DNA of 64,000 nucleotides, taken from NCBI GenBank assembly GCA_024643325.1, contig JAHEND010000003.1, positions 186,001 to 250,000 of the forward strand, written 5' to 3'. The position numbers and the translations under genes are program-made. Each line of letters starts with the position of its first letter. Position 1 is the stretch's first letter. Shown here piece by piece: positions 51,671 through 61,944 of this stretch. The notes beneath the pieces were generated by a model that ran no database searches, was not told the DNA's origin, and worked only from the letters and a program-made list of their open reading frames with translations. The DNA is from Sediminicola sp. GTDB lineage: Bacteria; Bacteroidota; Bacteroidia; Flavobacteriales; Flavobacteriaceae.

Positions 51671-53518
51671 ATGTGCGGAATTGTTGGCTATATAGGACAT
51701 AGACAAGCCTATCCTATTGTTATTAAAGGATTGTCCCGATTGGAATATAGGGGCTATGATTCCGCTGGAATTGCCTTATATGAAAAGGGTGCTATTCAAT
51801 TGTGTAAGACCAAAGGAAAGGTTTCAGACTTAGAAGATAAATCAGGGAAAATAAAAGAAAGTCAAGCCACGCTTGGCATTGGCCACACCCGTTGGGCTAC
51901 CCATGGTGTGCCAAACGATGTGAATTCTCACCCACATCTTTCGAATTCAGGTCAGTTAGCTTTAATTCACAACGGCATTATAGAAAACTACGACGCCATT
52001 AAAACAGAGCTCAAATCTAGGGGCTATGTATTTCATTCAGACACAGATACTGAAGTACTAGTCAACCTCATTGAAGAGGTTAAGAAAAAAGAAGGGGTAA
52101 AGCTGGGTAAAGCAGTGCAATTAGCCCTTCAGGAAGTAGTAGGTGCTTATGCGATTGCTGTTTTTGATTTGGAGAAGCCAGATGAAATAGTCGTAGCTAA
52201 GTTGGGAAGTCCCTTGGCTATTGGTATTGGGGAAGGAGAATTTTTTGTAGCATCGGACGCTAGTCCATTTATTGAATACACTACTGACGCACTGTATTTA
52301 GAAGACCATCAAATGGCTATTTTAAAAGTGGGAAAGAAAATAAAATTACGTTCCATAAAAGACGACCTTCCAAAGACCCCTCATATTTTAGCCTTGCAAC
52401 TTTCATTAGACCAGATTGAAAAAGGAGGTTATGACCATTTTATGCTCAAAGAGATTTACGAGCAACCAAAGGCCATTCAAGACACCTATAGAGGTAGGCT
52501 AAGACCAGAGGACGGATTGATTAAAATGGCAGGAATAGATGCACATTTGGATCGTTTTTTAAAAGCCAACAGGATAGTGATTGTAGCCTGTGGCACTTCT
52601 TGGCATGCTGGACTTGTAGCGGAATACATTTTTGAGGAATTGGCTCGAATCCCTGTGGAGGTAGAATACGCCTCTGAATTTAGATATAGAAACCCAATTA
52701 TTGGGCCTAATGATATTGTGATTGCCATTTCTCAATCAGGAGAAACTGCAGATACCCTGGCTGCCATTGGACTAGCCAAAGAAAAAGGGGCATTTGTTTT
52801 TGGGGTTTGTAATGTGGCAGGATCTTCCATTTCTAGAGCGACAGATGCGGGTGCCTATACCCATGCGGGTCCTGAGATTGGAGTAGCCTCAACCAAAGCA
52901 TTTACCACTCAAATCACGGTTTTGAGTCTTATGGCGCTTAAGTTAGCCAAAGAAAAAGGGGTCATGTCTATTACGGATTTCCACACTAATTTAAATGCCT
53001 TGGCGCAAATACCAGCCCAGGTTGCTTTGGCCTTAGAGGCCGATGCCGCAATTCTAGAAATAGCACGTATCTATAAGGAGGCCACAAATTGCCTTTATTT
53101 GGGAAGAGGATTTAATTTCCCTGTAGCATTGGAAGGTGCGCTCAAGCTTAAAGAGATTAGTTATATTCATGCAGAAGGTTATCCGGCTGCAGAAATGAAA
53201 CATGGACCTATTGCTCTTATAGATGAGCTAATGCCAGTGATTGTGATTGCCACCAAACGCGGTCATTACGAAAAAGTGGTCAGCAATATCCAGGAGATTA
53301 AATCGAGAAGTGGGAAAATTATCGCTATTGTTACCAAGGGAGACGTCACGGTAAGAGAACTTGCAGACCACGTGATTGAGGTTCCAGAAACTTTTGATTG
53401 GCTCAGCCCATTGGTCACTACCCTACCATTGCAATTACTTTCCTATCATATCGCAGTGCTCAGAGATTGTAATGTAGACCAGCCCAGGAACTTAGCTAAA
53501 AGCGTTACAGTGGAATAG
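51671..53518 (+). CDS. glmS: Glutamine-fructose-6-phosphate transaminase
   Basis: This is a 615-residue enzyme that makes glucosamine 6-phosphate, the first step to amino sugars of peptidoglycan and LPS. The N-terminal glutaminase starts MCGIVGYIG (Cys2 nucleophile after Met removal) with GHTRWATHG. Two SIS isomerase domains follow (about 290-600), with SQSGETADT, and the C-terminal signature LAKSVTVE is intact. It is the third gene of the GT5-like/DUF4270 unit. Its substrate fructose 6-phosphate is the product of pgi in this window. Confidence 0.96.
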   Translation: MCGIVGYIGHRQAYPIVIKGLSRLEYRGYDSAGIALYEKGAIQLCKTKGKVSDLEDKSGKIKESQATLGIGHTRWATHGVPNDVNSHPHLSNSGQLALIHNGIIENYDAIKTELKSRGYVFHSDTDTEVLVNLIEEVKKKEGVKLGKAVQLALQEVVGAYAIAVFDLEKPDEIVVAKLGSPLAIGIGEGEFFVASDASPFIEYTTDALYLEDHQMAILKVGKKIKLRSIKDDLPKTPHILALQLSLDQIEKGGYDHFMLKEIYEQPKAIQDTYRGRLRPEDGLIKMAGIDAHLDRFLKANRIVIVACGTSWHAGLVAEYIFEELARIPVEVEYASEFRYRNPIIGPNDIVIAISQSGETADTLAAIGLAKEKGAFVFGVCNVAGSSISRATDAGAYTHAGPEIGVASTKAFTTQITVLSLMALKLAKEKGVMSITDFHTNLNALAQIPAQVALALEADAAILEIARIYKEATNCLYLGRGFNFPVALEGALKLKEISYIHAEGYPAAEMKHGPIALIDELMPVIVIATKRGHYEKVVSNIQEIKSRSGKIIAIVTKGDVTVRELADHVIEVPETFDWLSPLVTTLPLQLLSYHIAVLRDCNVDQPRNLAKSVTVE

Positions 53519-53560
53519 GCGGTAGAGTAAAAATTTCATTATTTGACAATTTAGCACTGT

Positions 53561-53580
53561 CTTTATTTCGAAAAATAAAG
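53561..53580. repeat. 20-bp inverted repeat upstream of the 53655 receptor
   Basis: CTTTATTT-CGAA-AAATAAAG has perfect 8-bp arms. It lacks a T-run on either side, so it looks more like a binding site or weak hairpin than a terminator of glmS. Confidence 0.5.
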
Positions 53581-53654
53581 TGTCTATGCACGTTTTTTTC
53601 TAAATAAATAAAAAAAGCAGTATCTTGCTTTGATAAACTAAACTGTAAAAACTT

Positions 53655-56456
53655 ATGAAAAATCTTTTACTTGTGCTTTCTCTGTGCCTTGCATTTGCGG
53701 GATATTCACAGACTACTATCAAAGGAACTGTAGTAGATAGCAATAGTATGCCGGTACCAGGAGCTAACGTTGTAATAGACGGAAAACCGATAGGAACGGT
53801 AACGGATTTCGATGGAAATTTCGTATTGGAAACTTCTGAAAATCCACCATTTACCCTTAAAATATCTAGTATTGGATATTCCCAGGCTACCGTCAGGGTT
53901 ACTTCAAACAACCAAACTATTTCAGTGACTCTTGAAGAGGCCAACACTATGTTGGATGAGATTGTAATCTCGGCTTCAAGAACACCAGAACGTCTTTTTG
54001 AATCTCCAGTAACGGTGGAACGTTTCGGAATTAAAGAGATCAAAAACACCGCGTCTGTAGATTTCTATGATGGTTTGGAGAATTTAAAAGGAGTAGATGT
54101 TAACACGAATTCATTAACGTTTAAATCTATTAACACAAGAGGTTTTGCCACTTTTGCCAATACGCGTTTTATGCAATTGGTAGACGGAATGGACAACTCT
54201 ACACCAGCCCTTAACTTTCCCATTGGAAACTTAGTGGGGATGATTGAATCAGATGTACAGAGTGTGGAATTATTACCAGGAGCTTCTTCTGCCTTGTATG
54301 GAGCAAACGCTTTTAACGGTATTTTATTCATGCGCTCTAAGAGTCCTTTTGATTATGAAGGGGTGAGTGTTTCTTTAAAAAGAGGGGTTACTTCACAAAA
54401 TGCTTCAGGGTCTTTTGGAAATCCAGAGACCAATCCATACACTGACGTGAGTATCCGTTTGGCAAAAAAATTCTCAGACAAGTTTGCCGCTAAAGTAAAT
54501 GTAGGATACTTAAAAGGTACGGACTGGGTAGCGAATAATATCACAGATAAAAGAAACAACGGATTCACCAGAGATAACTTAGATTATGATGGAATAAACG
54601 TATACGGAGATGAGGTGGCTACCAACATTAAAGGTGTTGCAGTTGCTTTAGAGGGCTTGGGTGTGCTTCCAGCGGGAGCAAACGCTTTGGTTCCCTCTGT
54701 TGTGGTGTCTAGACCGGGTTATATGGAAAGTGATTTAACCAACTACAATGCAGAGAGTTTAAAGGCAGACTGGGGACTGTATTTCAGACCTTTTGCTAAT
54801 GACTTTGAAATTCAATACGTAGGAAAGTACGGAACAGGTAATACTATTTATCAAGGGACCAACCGTTACAACATTAAAAACTTCATGCAACAACAGCATA
54901 AAATTGAAATGCGTAACGACAACTTTTTTGTAAGAGGATATGTGGTTGCAGATGATGCTGGAGATTCCTACGACATGGTATTTACTGGAATTAACATTAA
55001 CCGTGCTTGGAAAGATGACAATACTTGGTTTGGAGAGTATGTGGGGAACTATGCTTTAGCAACCCTTTCTGGTGCTTCAAATGAAGCAGCTCATGCCGCT
55101 GGTTTAGCGGCTGCACAAACAGGACGCTTTGAACCAGGAACGGCTGAGTTTCAGGCAGCCTTTGATAAAAGCGTACAAGATCCAAACTTGTCTACAGGAT
55201 CTAAATTTCAAGATGCCTCTAAATACTATCATGCAGACGCAAACTACAATTTCAGTCATTTAATTGACTTTGCAGACATTCAAATAGGTGGGTCTTTTAG
55301 AAGGTACAATCTGAATTCTTCAGGGACTATTTATACTGATAATGACGGAACTATTTCATATAATGAACTTGGGATTTATTCTCAAATCCAAGAGGATATT
55401 GAGATGGGTAATGAGTCTTCGTTAAAACTTACTGGTTCTGTTCGTTACGACAAATCTGAGTTATATGACGGTTTCTTCTCTCCTAGATTATCTGCAGCCT
55501 ATTTCTTAAACAGAAACCACAACATACGTTTCTCTTTGCAAAAAGGGTTTAGAAACCCAACTACCCAAGATTTATTTATTGGCTTAGATGCTGGTAGGGC
55601 TATTTTAGTAGGTTCTGCAGCAGACAATTTAGATCGTTACTCTAGAAATTTTGCTGTAAGTGGAACCGCTCAGAGCTTATATGGACAGCCAGCTACAATT
55701 ACTCAAACAGGTAGGGCTGCTTATGAAAACTCCTATACGGCTAGTTCGGTTGCAGCACTAGCTGCTACTGGAAATCCTGGCGTTTTACAAGTGTCTAATC
55801 CTGATTTAGTTAAACCAGAACAAGTAACTTCTATGGAGGTTGGTTATAGGGGTAAAATAGGTAGCGTTACTTTGGATATGAGTGCGTACTATAACCAATA
55901 TAGTGACTTTATATCTGGTGAGAATGTAATTGCTCCATTCTACGGAACGGTTGGAGACAACAGTTTATCTGTAGCGGCAATAGCTGCTGGGGACTACCAA
56001 GTGTACCAAGCTTACACTAATTCACCTGTAGATGTTAATTCTTATGGCGCATCTGGTATGTTAACCGCTAAAGTGCTTAAAAAGTTTGACTTTACAGCGA
56101 ACTATACCTTTACCAAACAAGATTTTGACAGAACACTTTACCCAGATTTTAGAACCAATTTTAACACGCCTGAGCACAAAGTGAAAGCAAGTTTTGGCTC
56201 TACTGAATTGGTAGATAATTTCGGGTTTAATGTGGCTTGGAGATGGAGCGACGATTATTTCTGGGAAGCTGCCTTTGGAGACGGAGAAGTGCCTTCTTTC
56301 TCTACTATAGATGCTCAAATAAACTATACCATTCCAAGTTTAAAGTCTACTTTAAAACTAGGCGCAGCTAATTTAGGCGGCTATGATTACTTTACAGCCT
56401 TTGGAACTGGACTTATAGGTTCTCAGTACTACCTTTCATTAACCATTAACAATTAA
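53655..56456 (+). CDS. TonB-dependent receptor with CarboxypepD-like domain
   Basis: This 933-residue receptor has a signal peptide (cut after AGYSQ, residue 19), a carboxypeptidase-regulatory-like domain (about 20-100, GTVVDSNSMPVPGANVVIDGK), then the plug (about 110-230, TRGFATFANTRFMQLVDGMDN and LLPGASSALYGANAFNGILFM) and a large barrel ending in YLSLTINN. No SusD gene follows; instead an SGNH hydrolase lipoprotein starts 6 bp later. The nutrient is unknown. An ester compound is a guess from that pairing. Confidence 0.92.
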   Translation: MKNLLLVLSLCLAFAGYSQTTIKGTVVDSNSMPVPGANVVIDGKPIGTVTDFDGNFVLETSENPPFTLKISSIGYSQATVRVTSNNQTISVTLEEANTMLDEIVISASRTPERLFESPVTVERFGIKEIKNTASVDFYDGLENLKGVDVNTNSLTFKSINTRGFATFANTRFMQLVDGMDNSTPALNFPIGNLVGMIESDVQSVELLPGASSALYGANAFNGILFMRSKSPFDYEGVSVSLKRGVTSQNASGSFGNPETNPYTDVSIRLAKKFSDKFAAKVNVGYLKGTDWVANNITDKRNNGFTRDNLDYDGINVYGDEVATNIKGVAVALEGLGVLPAGANALVPSVVVSRPGYMESDLTNYNAESLKADWGLYFRPFANDFEIQYVGKYGTGNTIYQGTNRYNIKNFMQQQHKIEMRNDNFFVRGYVVADDAGDSYDMVFTGININRAWKDDNTWFGEYVGNYALATLSGASNEAAHAAGLAAAQTGRFEPGTAEFQAAFDKSVQDPNLSTGSKFQDASKYYHADANYNFSHLIDFADIQIGGSFRRYNLNSSGTIYTDNDGTISYNELGIYSQIQEDIEMGNESSLKLTGSVRYDKSELYDGFFSPRLSAAYFLNRNHNIRFSLQKGFRNPTTQDLFIGLDAGRAILVGSAADNLDRYSRNFAVSGTAQSLYGQPATITQTGRAAYENSYTASSVAALAATGNPGVLQVSNPDLVKPEQVTSMEVGYRGKIGSVTLDMSAYYNQYSDFISGENVIAPFYGTVGDNSLSVAAIAAGDYQVYQAYTNSPVDVNSYGASGMLTAKVLKKFDFTANYTFTKQDFDRTLYPDFRTNFNTPEHKVKASFGSTELVDNFGFNVAWRWSDDYFWEAAFGDGEVPSFSTIDAQINYTIPSLKSTLKLGAANLGGYDYFTAFGTGLIGSQYYLSLTINN

Positions 56457-56462
56457 TCAATC

Positions 56463-57998
56463 ATGCAAAAGATATCTATACATATAAAGAAATATATTCC
56501 TTACGTATTAGGAATGGCTCTATTGGTTTCTTGTGAGCAAGATGCTATTGAAGGACCAGCTCCAGCGGCACCATTACCTGCTTTAAGCGCAGGAAGTTTG
56601 AATTTAAGCAACTATGTTTCTCTTGGGAATTCTTTAACTGCTGGTTATACAGATGGAGCGCTTTTTAAAGCGTCTCAAAAATTATCTATGCCAAATTTAT
56701 TGGCACAAAAATTTGCAAAAGCTGGGGGAGGTTCTTTTTCTCAACCCATGATGAATGATAATAATGGAGGTCTTTTATTAGCTGGAAATATGATTGCAGG
56801 CCCAAGATTATTTTTTAACGGAGCGGGTCCAGCCTCTTTGTTAACAGCTAATCCAGCGGCTACACCAACTACTGATATTGCAACAAATAATCCAAGTGGC
56901 CCTTTTAATAATATGGGGGTTCCAGGAGCTAAAAGTTACCACTTATTAGCCCCCGGATATGGTAACATTTCCAATGTGGCATTAGGTTTAGCCAATCCGT
57001 ATTTTGTAAGAATGGCTTCTTCACCTAACACATCTGTTTTAGCAGATGCCATGGCACAGGCGCCCACTTTCTTTTCTCTTTGGATTGGAAACAATGATGC
57101 TTTGGGTTACGCCACAACAGGGGGAGACGGAACCAACCCTTTAACGCCTATATCTGGCGCCCCTGGAGTTGGTTTTGACGGTACATATGGAGCATTAATA
57201 GCTACTTTAACCGCTGGTGGTGCTAAAGGTATTGTGGCTAACATTCCTTATTTGACAACTCTTCCCCATTTTACCACGGTCCCACATAATCCAATACCAT
57301 TAGACGCTGCTACTGCAGCGGCAGTGAATGCTGCATATGCACCATATAACGGTGGCTTGCAGGCAGCTTATCAGGCTCTACAGGGAACAGGTCTTTTGAC
57401 TGCAGAAGAGGTAGCTAAAAGAACCATTTCATTTACAGCTGGTGCTGGAAATGCCGTGGTTATTGAAGACGAATCATTAACAGACTTAGGGGCTATTAAT
57501 CCTGCTTTTGCAGCTTTACCAAAATATAGACAGGCTACTGCAGAAGATTTACTTGTATTACCTGCTTCTGCATTTATTGGAACTTTAGCGGTGCCAGGAA
57601 ACCCACTTACTGTGAATGGTGTGGCAGTTCCTTTAGCAGATAAATGGGTGTTAACACCTCAAGAGCAAGCGGAGATTAAAACGGCTATTGATGGTTATAA
57701 CAATATCATTAAAGCAGCAGCTACAGCTGCTGGATTAGCTCATTTTGACGCCAACGCTTTTATGAAACAACTGGCATCTGGAGGGATTACTGATGGGAAA
57801 TTCACAGTGACGTCAAACCTTGTGACTGGTGGTGTGTTTTCTTTAGATGGGGTTCACCCAAATCCAAGGGGGTATGCGCTATTGAGCAACCTGATGATGA
57901 AAACTTTAGACGCTACTTTTGGCTCTAACTTTGAGGATTCTGGAAATTTATTAGATATTGGAGATTATCCAACTAATTTTAGTCCTGCAATGCAGTAA
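56463..57998 (+). CDS. SGNH/GDSL-type hydrolase lipoprotein
   Basis: This 511-residue lipoprotein (lipid-attachment Cys24 in LLVSC) has the SGNH layout: block I GNSLTAGY with the nucleophile Ser57, a WIGNNDALGYA block III, and a C-terminal DGVHPNPRGYALL carrying the Asp-His pair. The central part is long and alanine-rich. Such enzymes cleave esters of lipids, sugars or glycans. It lies 6 bp after the receptor, so both are likely co-expressed at the cell surface. Substrate unknown. Confidence 0.88.
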   Translation: MQKISIHIKKYIPYVLGMALLVSCEQDAIEGPAPAAPLPALSAGSLNLSNYVSLGNSLTAGYTDGALFKASQKLSMPNLLAQKFAKAGGGSFSQPMMNDNNGGLLLAGNMIAGPRLFFNGAGPASLLTANPAATPTTDIATNNPSGPFNNMGVPGAKSYHLLAPGYGNISNVALGLANPYFVRMASSPNTSVLADAMAQAPTFFSLWIGNNDALGYATTGGDGTNPLTPISGAPGVGFDGTYGALIATLTAGGAKGIVANIPYLTTLPHFTTVPHNPIPLDAATAAAVNAAYAPYNGGLQAAYQALQGTGLLTAEEVAKRTISFTAGAGNAVVIEDESLTDLGAINPAFAALPKYRQATAEDLLVLPASAFIGTLAVPGNPLTVNGVAVPLADKWVLTPQEQAEIKTAIDGYNNIIKAAATAAGLAHFDANAFMKQLASGGITDGKFTVTSNLVTGGVFSLDGVHPNPRGYALLSNLMMKTLDATFGSNFEDSGNLLDIGDYPTNFSPAMQ

Positions 57999-58020
57999 AA
58001 AGAGTCTTATTTAAAATATA

Positions 58021-58062
58021 AATCCCGCTATTTTCTTTCACCTGAAAATAGCGGGATTTTGC
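58021..58062 (+). terminator. Terminator after the SGNH hydrolase gene
   Basis: A perfect 15-bp stem (58021-58035 with 58044-58058) with an 8-base loop is followed by a T-rich run, 22 bases after the stop. Confidence 0.92.
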
Positions 58063-58110
58063 TTTTAATAAAAATTCGTATTTGCCGTTTTTAATTCCCA
58101 TAGAAAGACT

Positions 58111-58118
58111 TATATTTG
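58111..58118 (+). promoter_or_regulatory. -7 element of atpDC
   Basis: TATATTTG followed by CACCC ends 71 bases before ATG 58190. Confidence 0.5.
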
Positions 58119-58168
58119 CACCCTAAAATCCGCACAAATAGTGTGTTGATTTTAAACAAAGTATGTAA

Positions 58169-59698
<1,530 letters not shown>

Positions 59699-59724
59699 TA
59701 TTGCTTTTAATTTAAACGACTACT

Positions 59725-60003
59725 ATGTATTTAGAAATTGTATCTCCGGAAGCCACATTGTATGCGGGAGAAATTACAGCGGTAAGTGCCCCTGGTTTAG
59801 ATGGTTCTTTTCAGGTATTAAGTGGCCACGCTCCTTTAGTAGCTTCCTTACAGGCGGGTATACTTAAAATACAAGGTGTTTCAGCACTAATTGAAGCCCA
59901 TGCAGCTAAGTTTTCCGCTCTGGAGAAAGGGGTGTATACCCTCTCTGTGAATAGTGGAACACTAGAGGTGAAAAACAACAAAATTATTGTCCTAGCAGAC
60001 TAG
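59725..60003 (+). CDS. atpC: ATP synthase F1 subunit epsilon, N-terminal domain only
   Basis: This is a 92-residue epsilon subunit. It has the beta-sandwich domain MYLEIVSPEATLYAGEITAVSAPGLDGSFQVLSGHAPLVASLQAG, and stops where the C-terminal helical hairpin of longer epsilon subunits would begin. The helical part is the regulatory element that inhibits ATP hydrolysis in many bacteria, so that control is presumably absent. Short epsilon proteins are usual in this phylum. It follows atpD by 26 bp and has a terminator after it. Confidence 0.93.
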   Translation: MYLEIVSPEATLYAGEITAVSAPGLDGSFQVLSGHAPLVASLQAGILKIQGVSALIEAHAAKFSALEKGVYTLSVNSGTLEVKNNKIIVLAD

Positions 60004-60021
60004 TTCAAGCATTATTCGATG

Positions 60022-60054
60022 AAAAGCTGCTATTTTAATAGCAGCTTTTTTTTT
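60022..60054 (+). terminator. Terminator of atpDC
   Basis: AAAAGCTGCTATT and AATAGCAGCTTTT form a 13-bp stem followed by a long T-run. The following receptor starts at 60067, after this hairpin. Confidence 0.92.
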
Positions 60055-60066
60055 ACACATCATTCA

Positions 60067-61890
60067 ATGAAAAATACTTTTAAAACACTTTTAATATTTA
60101 GTCTGCTGTCATTAGGGCAAACCGTTTTTTCACAAGATACTATTGCCACTCAAAACCTAAAGGAAGTAGTAGTGAGTAGTGGGAGAATAGATGTGCCGCT
60201 CTCTGAAAATTCAAGGACATTGGTCATTATTGGAAAGTCAGAAATTAAAAATTCTGCCGCGACTAATTTGGCAGACCTACTCCAATCAGTCGCAGGTGTA
60301 GATGTAAGAAGAAGGGGTGCAGGCGGCCAGCAAGCAGATTTATATATCAGGGGAGGTAGTTTTGACCAGACCCTCTTGTTAATTGACGGGATTAAAGTAG
60401 ACGATCCTCAAACAGGGCATCATACCCTTAATATGGCACTGCCTATTGAGCTCATAGAGCGAATTGAGATAGTCAAAGGACCTTCCGCTAGAATCTTTGG
60501 TCAAAACGCTTTTACAGGCGCTATAAACATTGTGACCAAGAAGACATTGGACGGTAAAGGTAGTACCAGATTTAGTGGGGGATCTTTTAATCAGTTTCAA
60601 GGAGCTTTTACGAGTCAGTTCACCCAAGATAATAGCGATCAGATCGTTCATTTTTCTAGAAACAGCTCTCAAGGATATCGGTACAATACCGATTTCAAAA
60701 ACAATAATTTTTTCACTAAAAGTACTTTTAATAAAGACCAGCAAGCCATAGTGCTTATGGGAACTTTTATGGACCGCTCTTTTGGCGCCAATGGGTTTTA
60801 TGCCACTCCAAGTGCTGAAGATCAGTTTGAACGAACCCAGGCGAGTTTGGTTTCTGTTCAAACAGTTTTTACTTCTGAGGATTGGGTAGTGACTCCAAGC
60901 GTCTATTGGAAGCGCAACCAAGACTTATATATTTTCATTAGAAATAATCCAGGGGTGTATAGGAATCTCCATCTTTCCAATAAAGTAGGAAGTGCTTTAA
61001 TGGCTAGAAATTTCAATGTGCTTGGTATCTCAGGTTTTGGATTAGAAGTAGCCCAAGTGAGCATAAGAAGTAATAACTTAGGGAATAGAGAGCGGTTTCA
61101 GGCCAATGGGTTTGTAGAGCACCGTTTTTCTTTCTTCGAAGATCAATTAGATGTGACTCCAGGGGTGGCCTTGAATTATTTTTCAGACTTTAAGTTTCAT
61201 GCTTTTCCAGGAATAGATATTGGCTACCGATTTAACAACGACTTTAAAACCTACGCTAATTTTGGGTACACCTATAGAATCCCTACCTATACCGATTTAT
61301 TTTATGCAGATAGAACTTCCACTGGAAATGAAAATCTAGCCCCTGAGCAGGCACTTTCTTGGGAGTTGGGTACTGCATATATCTGCAATGATTTTACGGC
61401 ACAAGCTGCCTTTTTTAGAAGAGATACAGACAATTTAATTGATTACGTAAAGTTTGACGAGGTAGCCCTTTGGGAGGCCCAAAATTTTGCTGCTTTAGCT
61501 ACCTCCGGGGTGGAGATAAACCTCACCCAAAAATTTGATTTTATGGGCTTTCAGCAACAGTTTTCTATGGGTTACACCTACATAGACGACGCTATTAAAG
61601 ACACTCAAGTGCCTTTTTCTAGGTATGCGATTAATTCCTTAAAGCATCAGCTAACAGCTAATACCCAACTCAGATGGGCGGAGCAATGGCCCATGTCTTT
61701 ATCCTATAGGTATATGGAACGAACCAATGGAATTTCTTATCAGGTGTTAGACGCTGCCCTGCGTTATGAGACGACTAAGATTACATGGTCTTTGGTAGGA
61801 AATAATATTTTAGACGCTCGGTTTTCTGAAACCAATTTAGTGCCTGCTCCTGGTGTGAATGTGTTGTTTTCTATGACCTATCAATACTAG
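60067..61890 (+). CDS. TonB-dependent receptor, BtuB/CirA-like size
   Basis: This 607-residue receptor has a signal peptide (cut after VFSQ, residue 24) and no carboxypeptidase-like domain. The plug reads TNLADLLQSVAGVDVRRRGAGGQQADLYIRGGSFDQTLLLIDGIKVDDPQ and IEIVKGPSARIFGQNAFTGAINIVTKK. A compact barrel ends in SMTYQY. Size and plug resemble cobalamin and siderophore receptors, but no transport partner gene is next to it. ATG 60067 follows the atpC terminator; the reading from 60019 would include that hairpin and is rejected. Confidence 0.9.
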   Translation: MKNTFKTLLIFSLLSLGQTVFSQDTIATQNLKEVVVSSGRIDVPLSENSRTLVIIGKSEIKNSAATNLADLLQSVAGVDVRRRGAGGQQADLYIRGGSFDQTLLLIDGIKVDDPQTGHHTLNMALPIELIERIEIVKGPSARIFGQNAFTGAINIVTKKTLDGKGSTRFSGGSFNQFQGAFTSQFTQDNSDQIVHFSRNSSQGYRYNTDFKNNNFFTKSTFNKDQQAIVLMGTFMDRSFGANGFYATPSAEDQFERTQASLVSVQTVFTSEDWVVTPSVYWKRNQDLYIFIRNNPGVYRNLHLSNKVGSALMARNFNVLGISGFGLEVAQVSIRSNNLGNRERFQANGFVEHRFSFFEDQLDVTPGVALNYFSDFKFHAFPGIDIGYRFNNDFKTYANFGYTYRIPTYTDLFYADRTSTGNENLAPEQALSWELGTAYICNDFTAQAAFFRRDTDNLIDYVKFDEVALWEAQNFAALATSGVEINLTQKFDFMGFQQQFSMGYTYIDDAIKDTQVPFSRYAINSLKHQLTANTQLRWAEQWPMSLSYRYMERTNGISYQVLDAALRYETTKITWSLVGNNILDARFSETNLVPAPGVNVLFSMTYQY

Positions 61891-61944
61891 TTTGTTACAT
61901 AAGTGTCGCAAGCTTATTGGTAAACTAAATTGATCTAAGGCTGT

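Noticed and set aside
60019-60066. Longer TonB receptor start at 60019
   Set aside because: The added residues are translated from the atpC terminator and no signal peptide results; 60067 gives a proper signal peptide.
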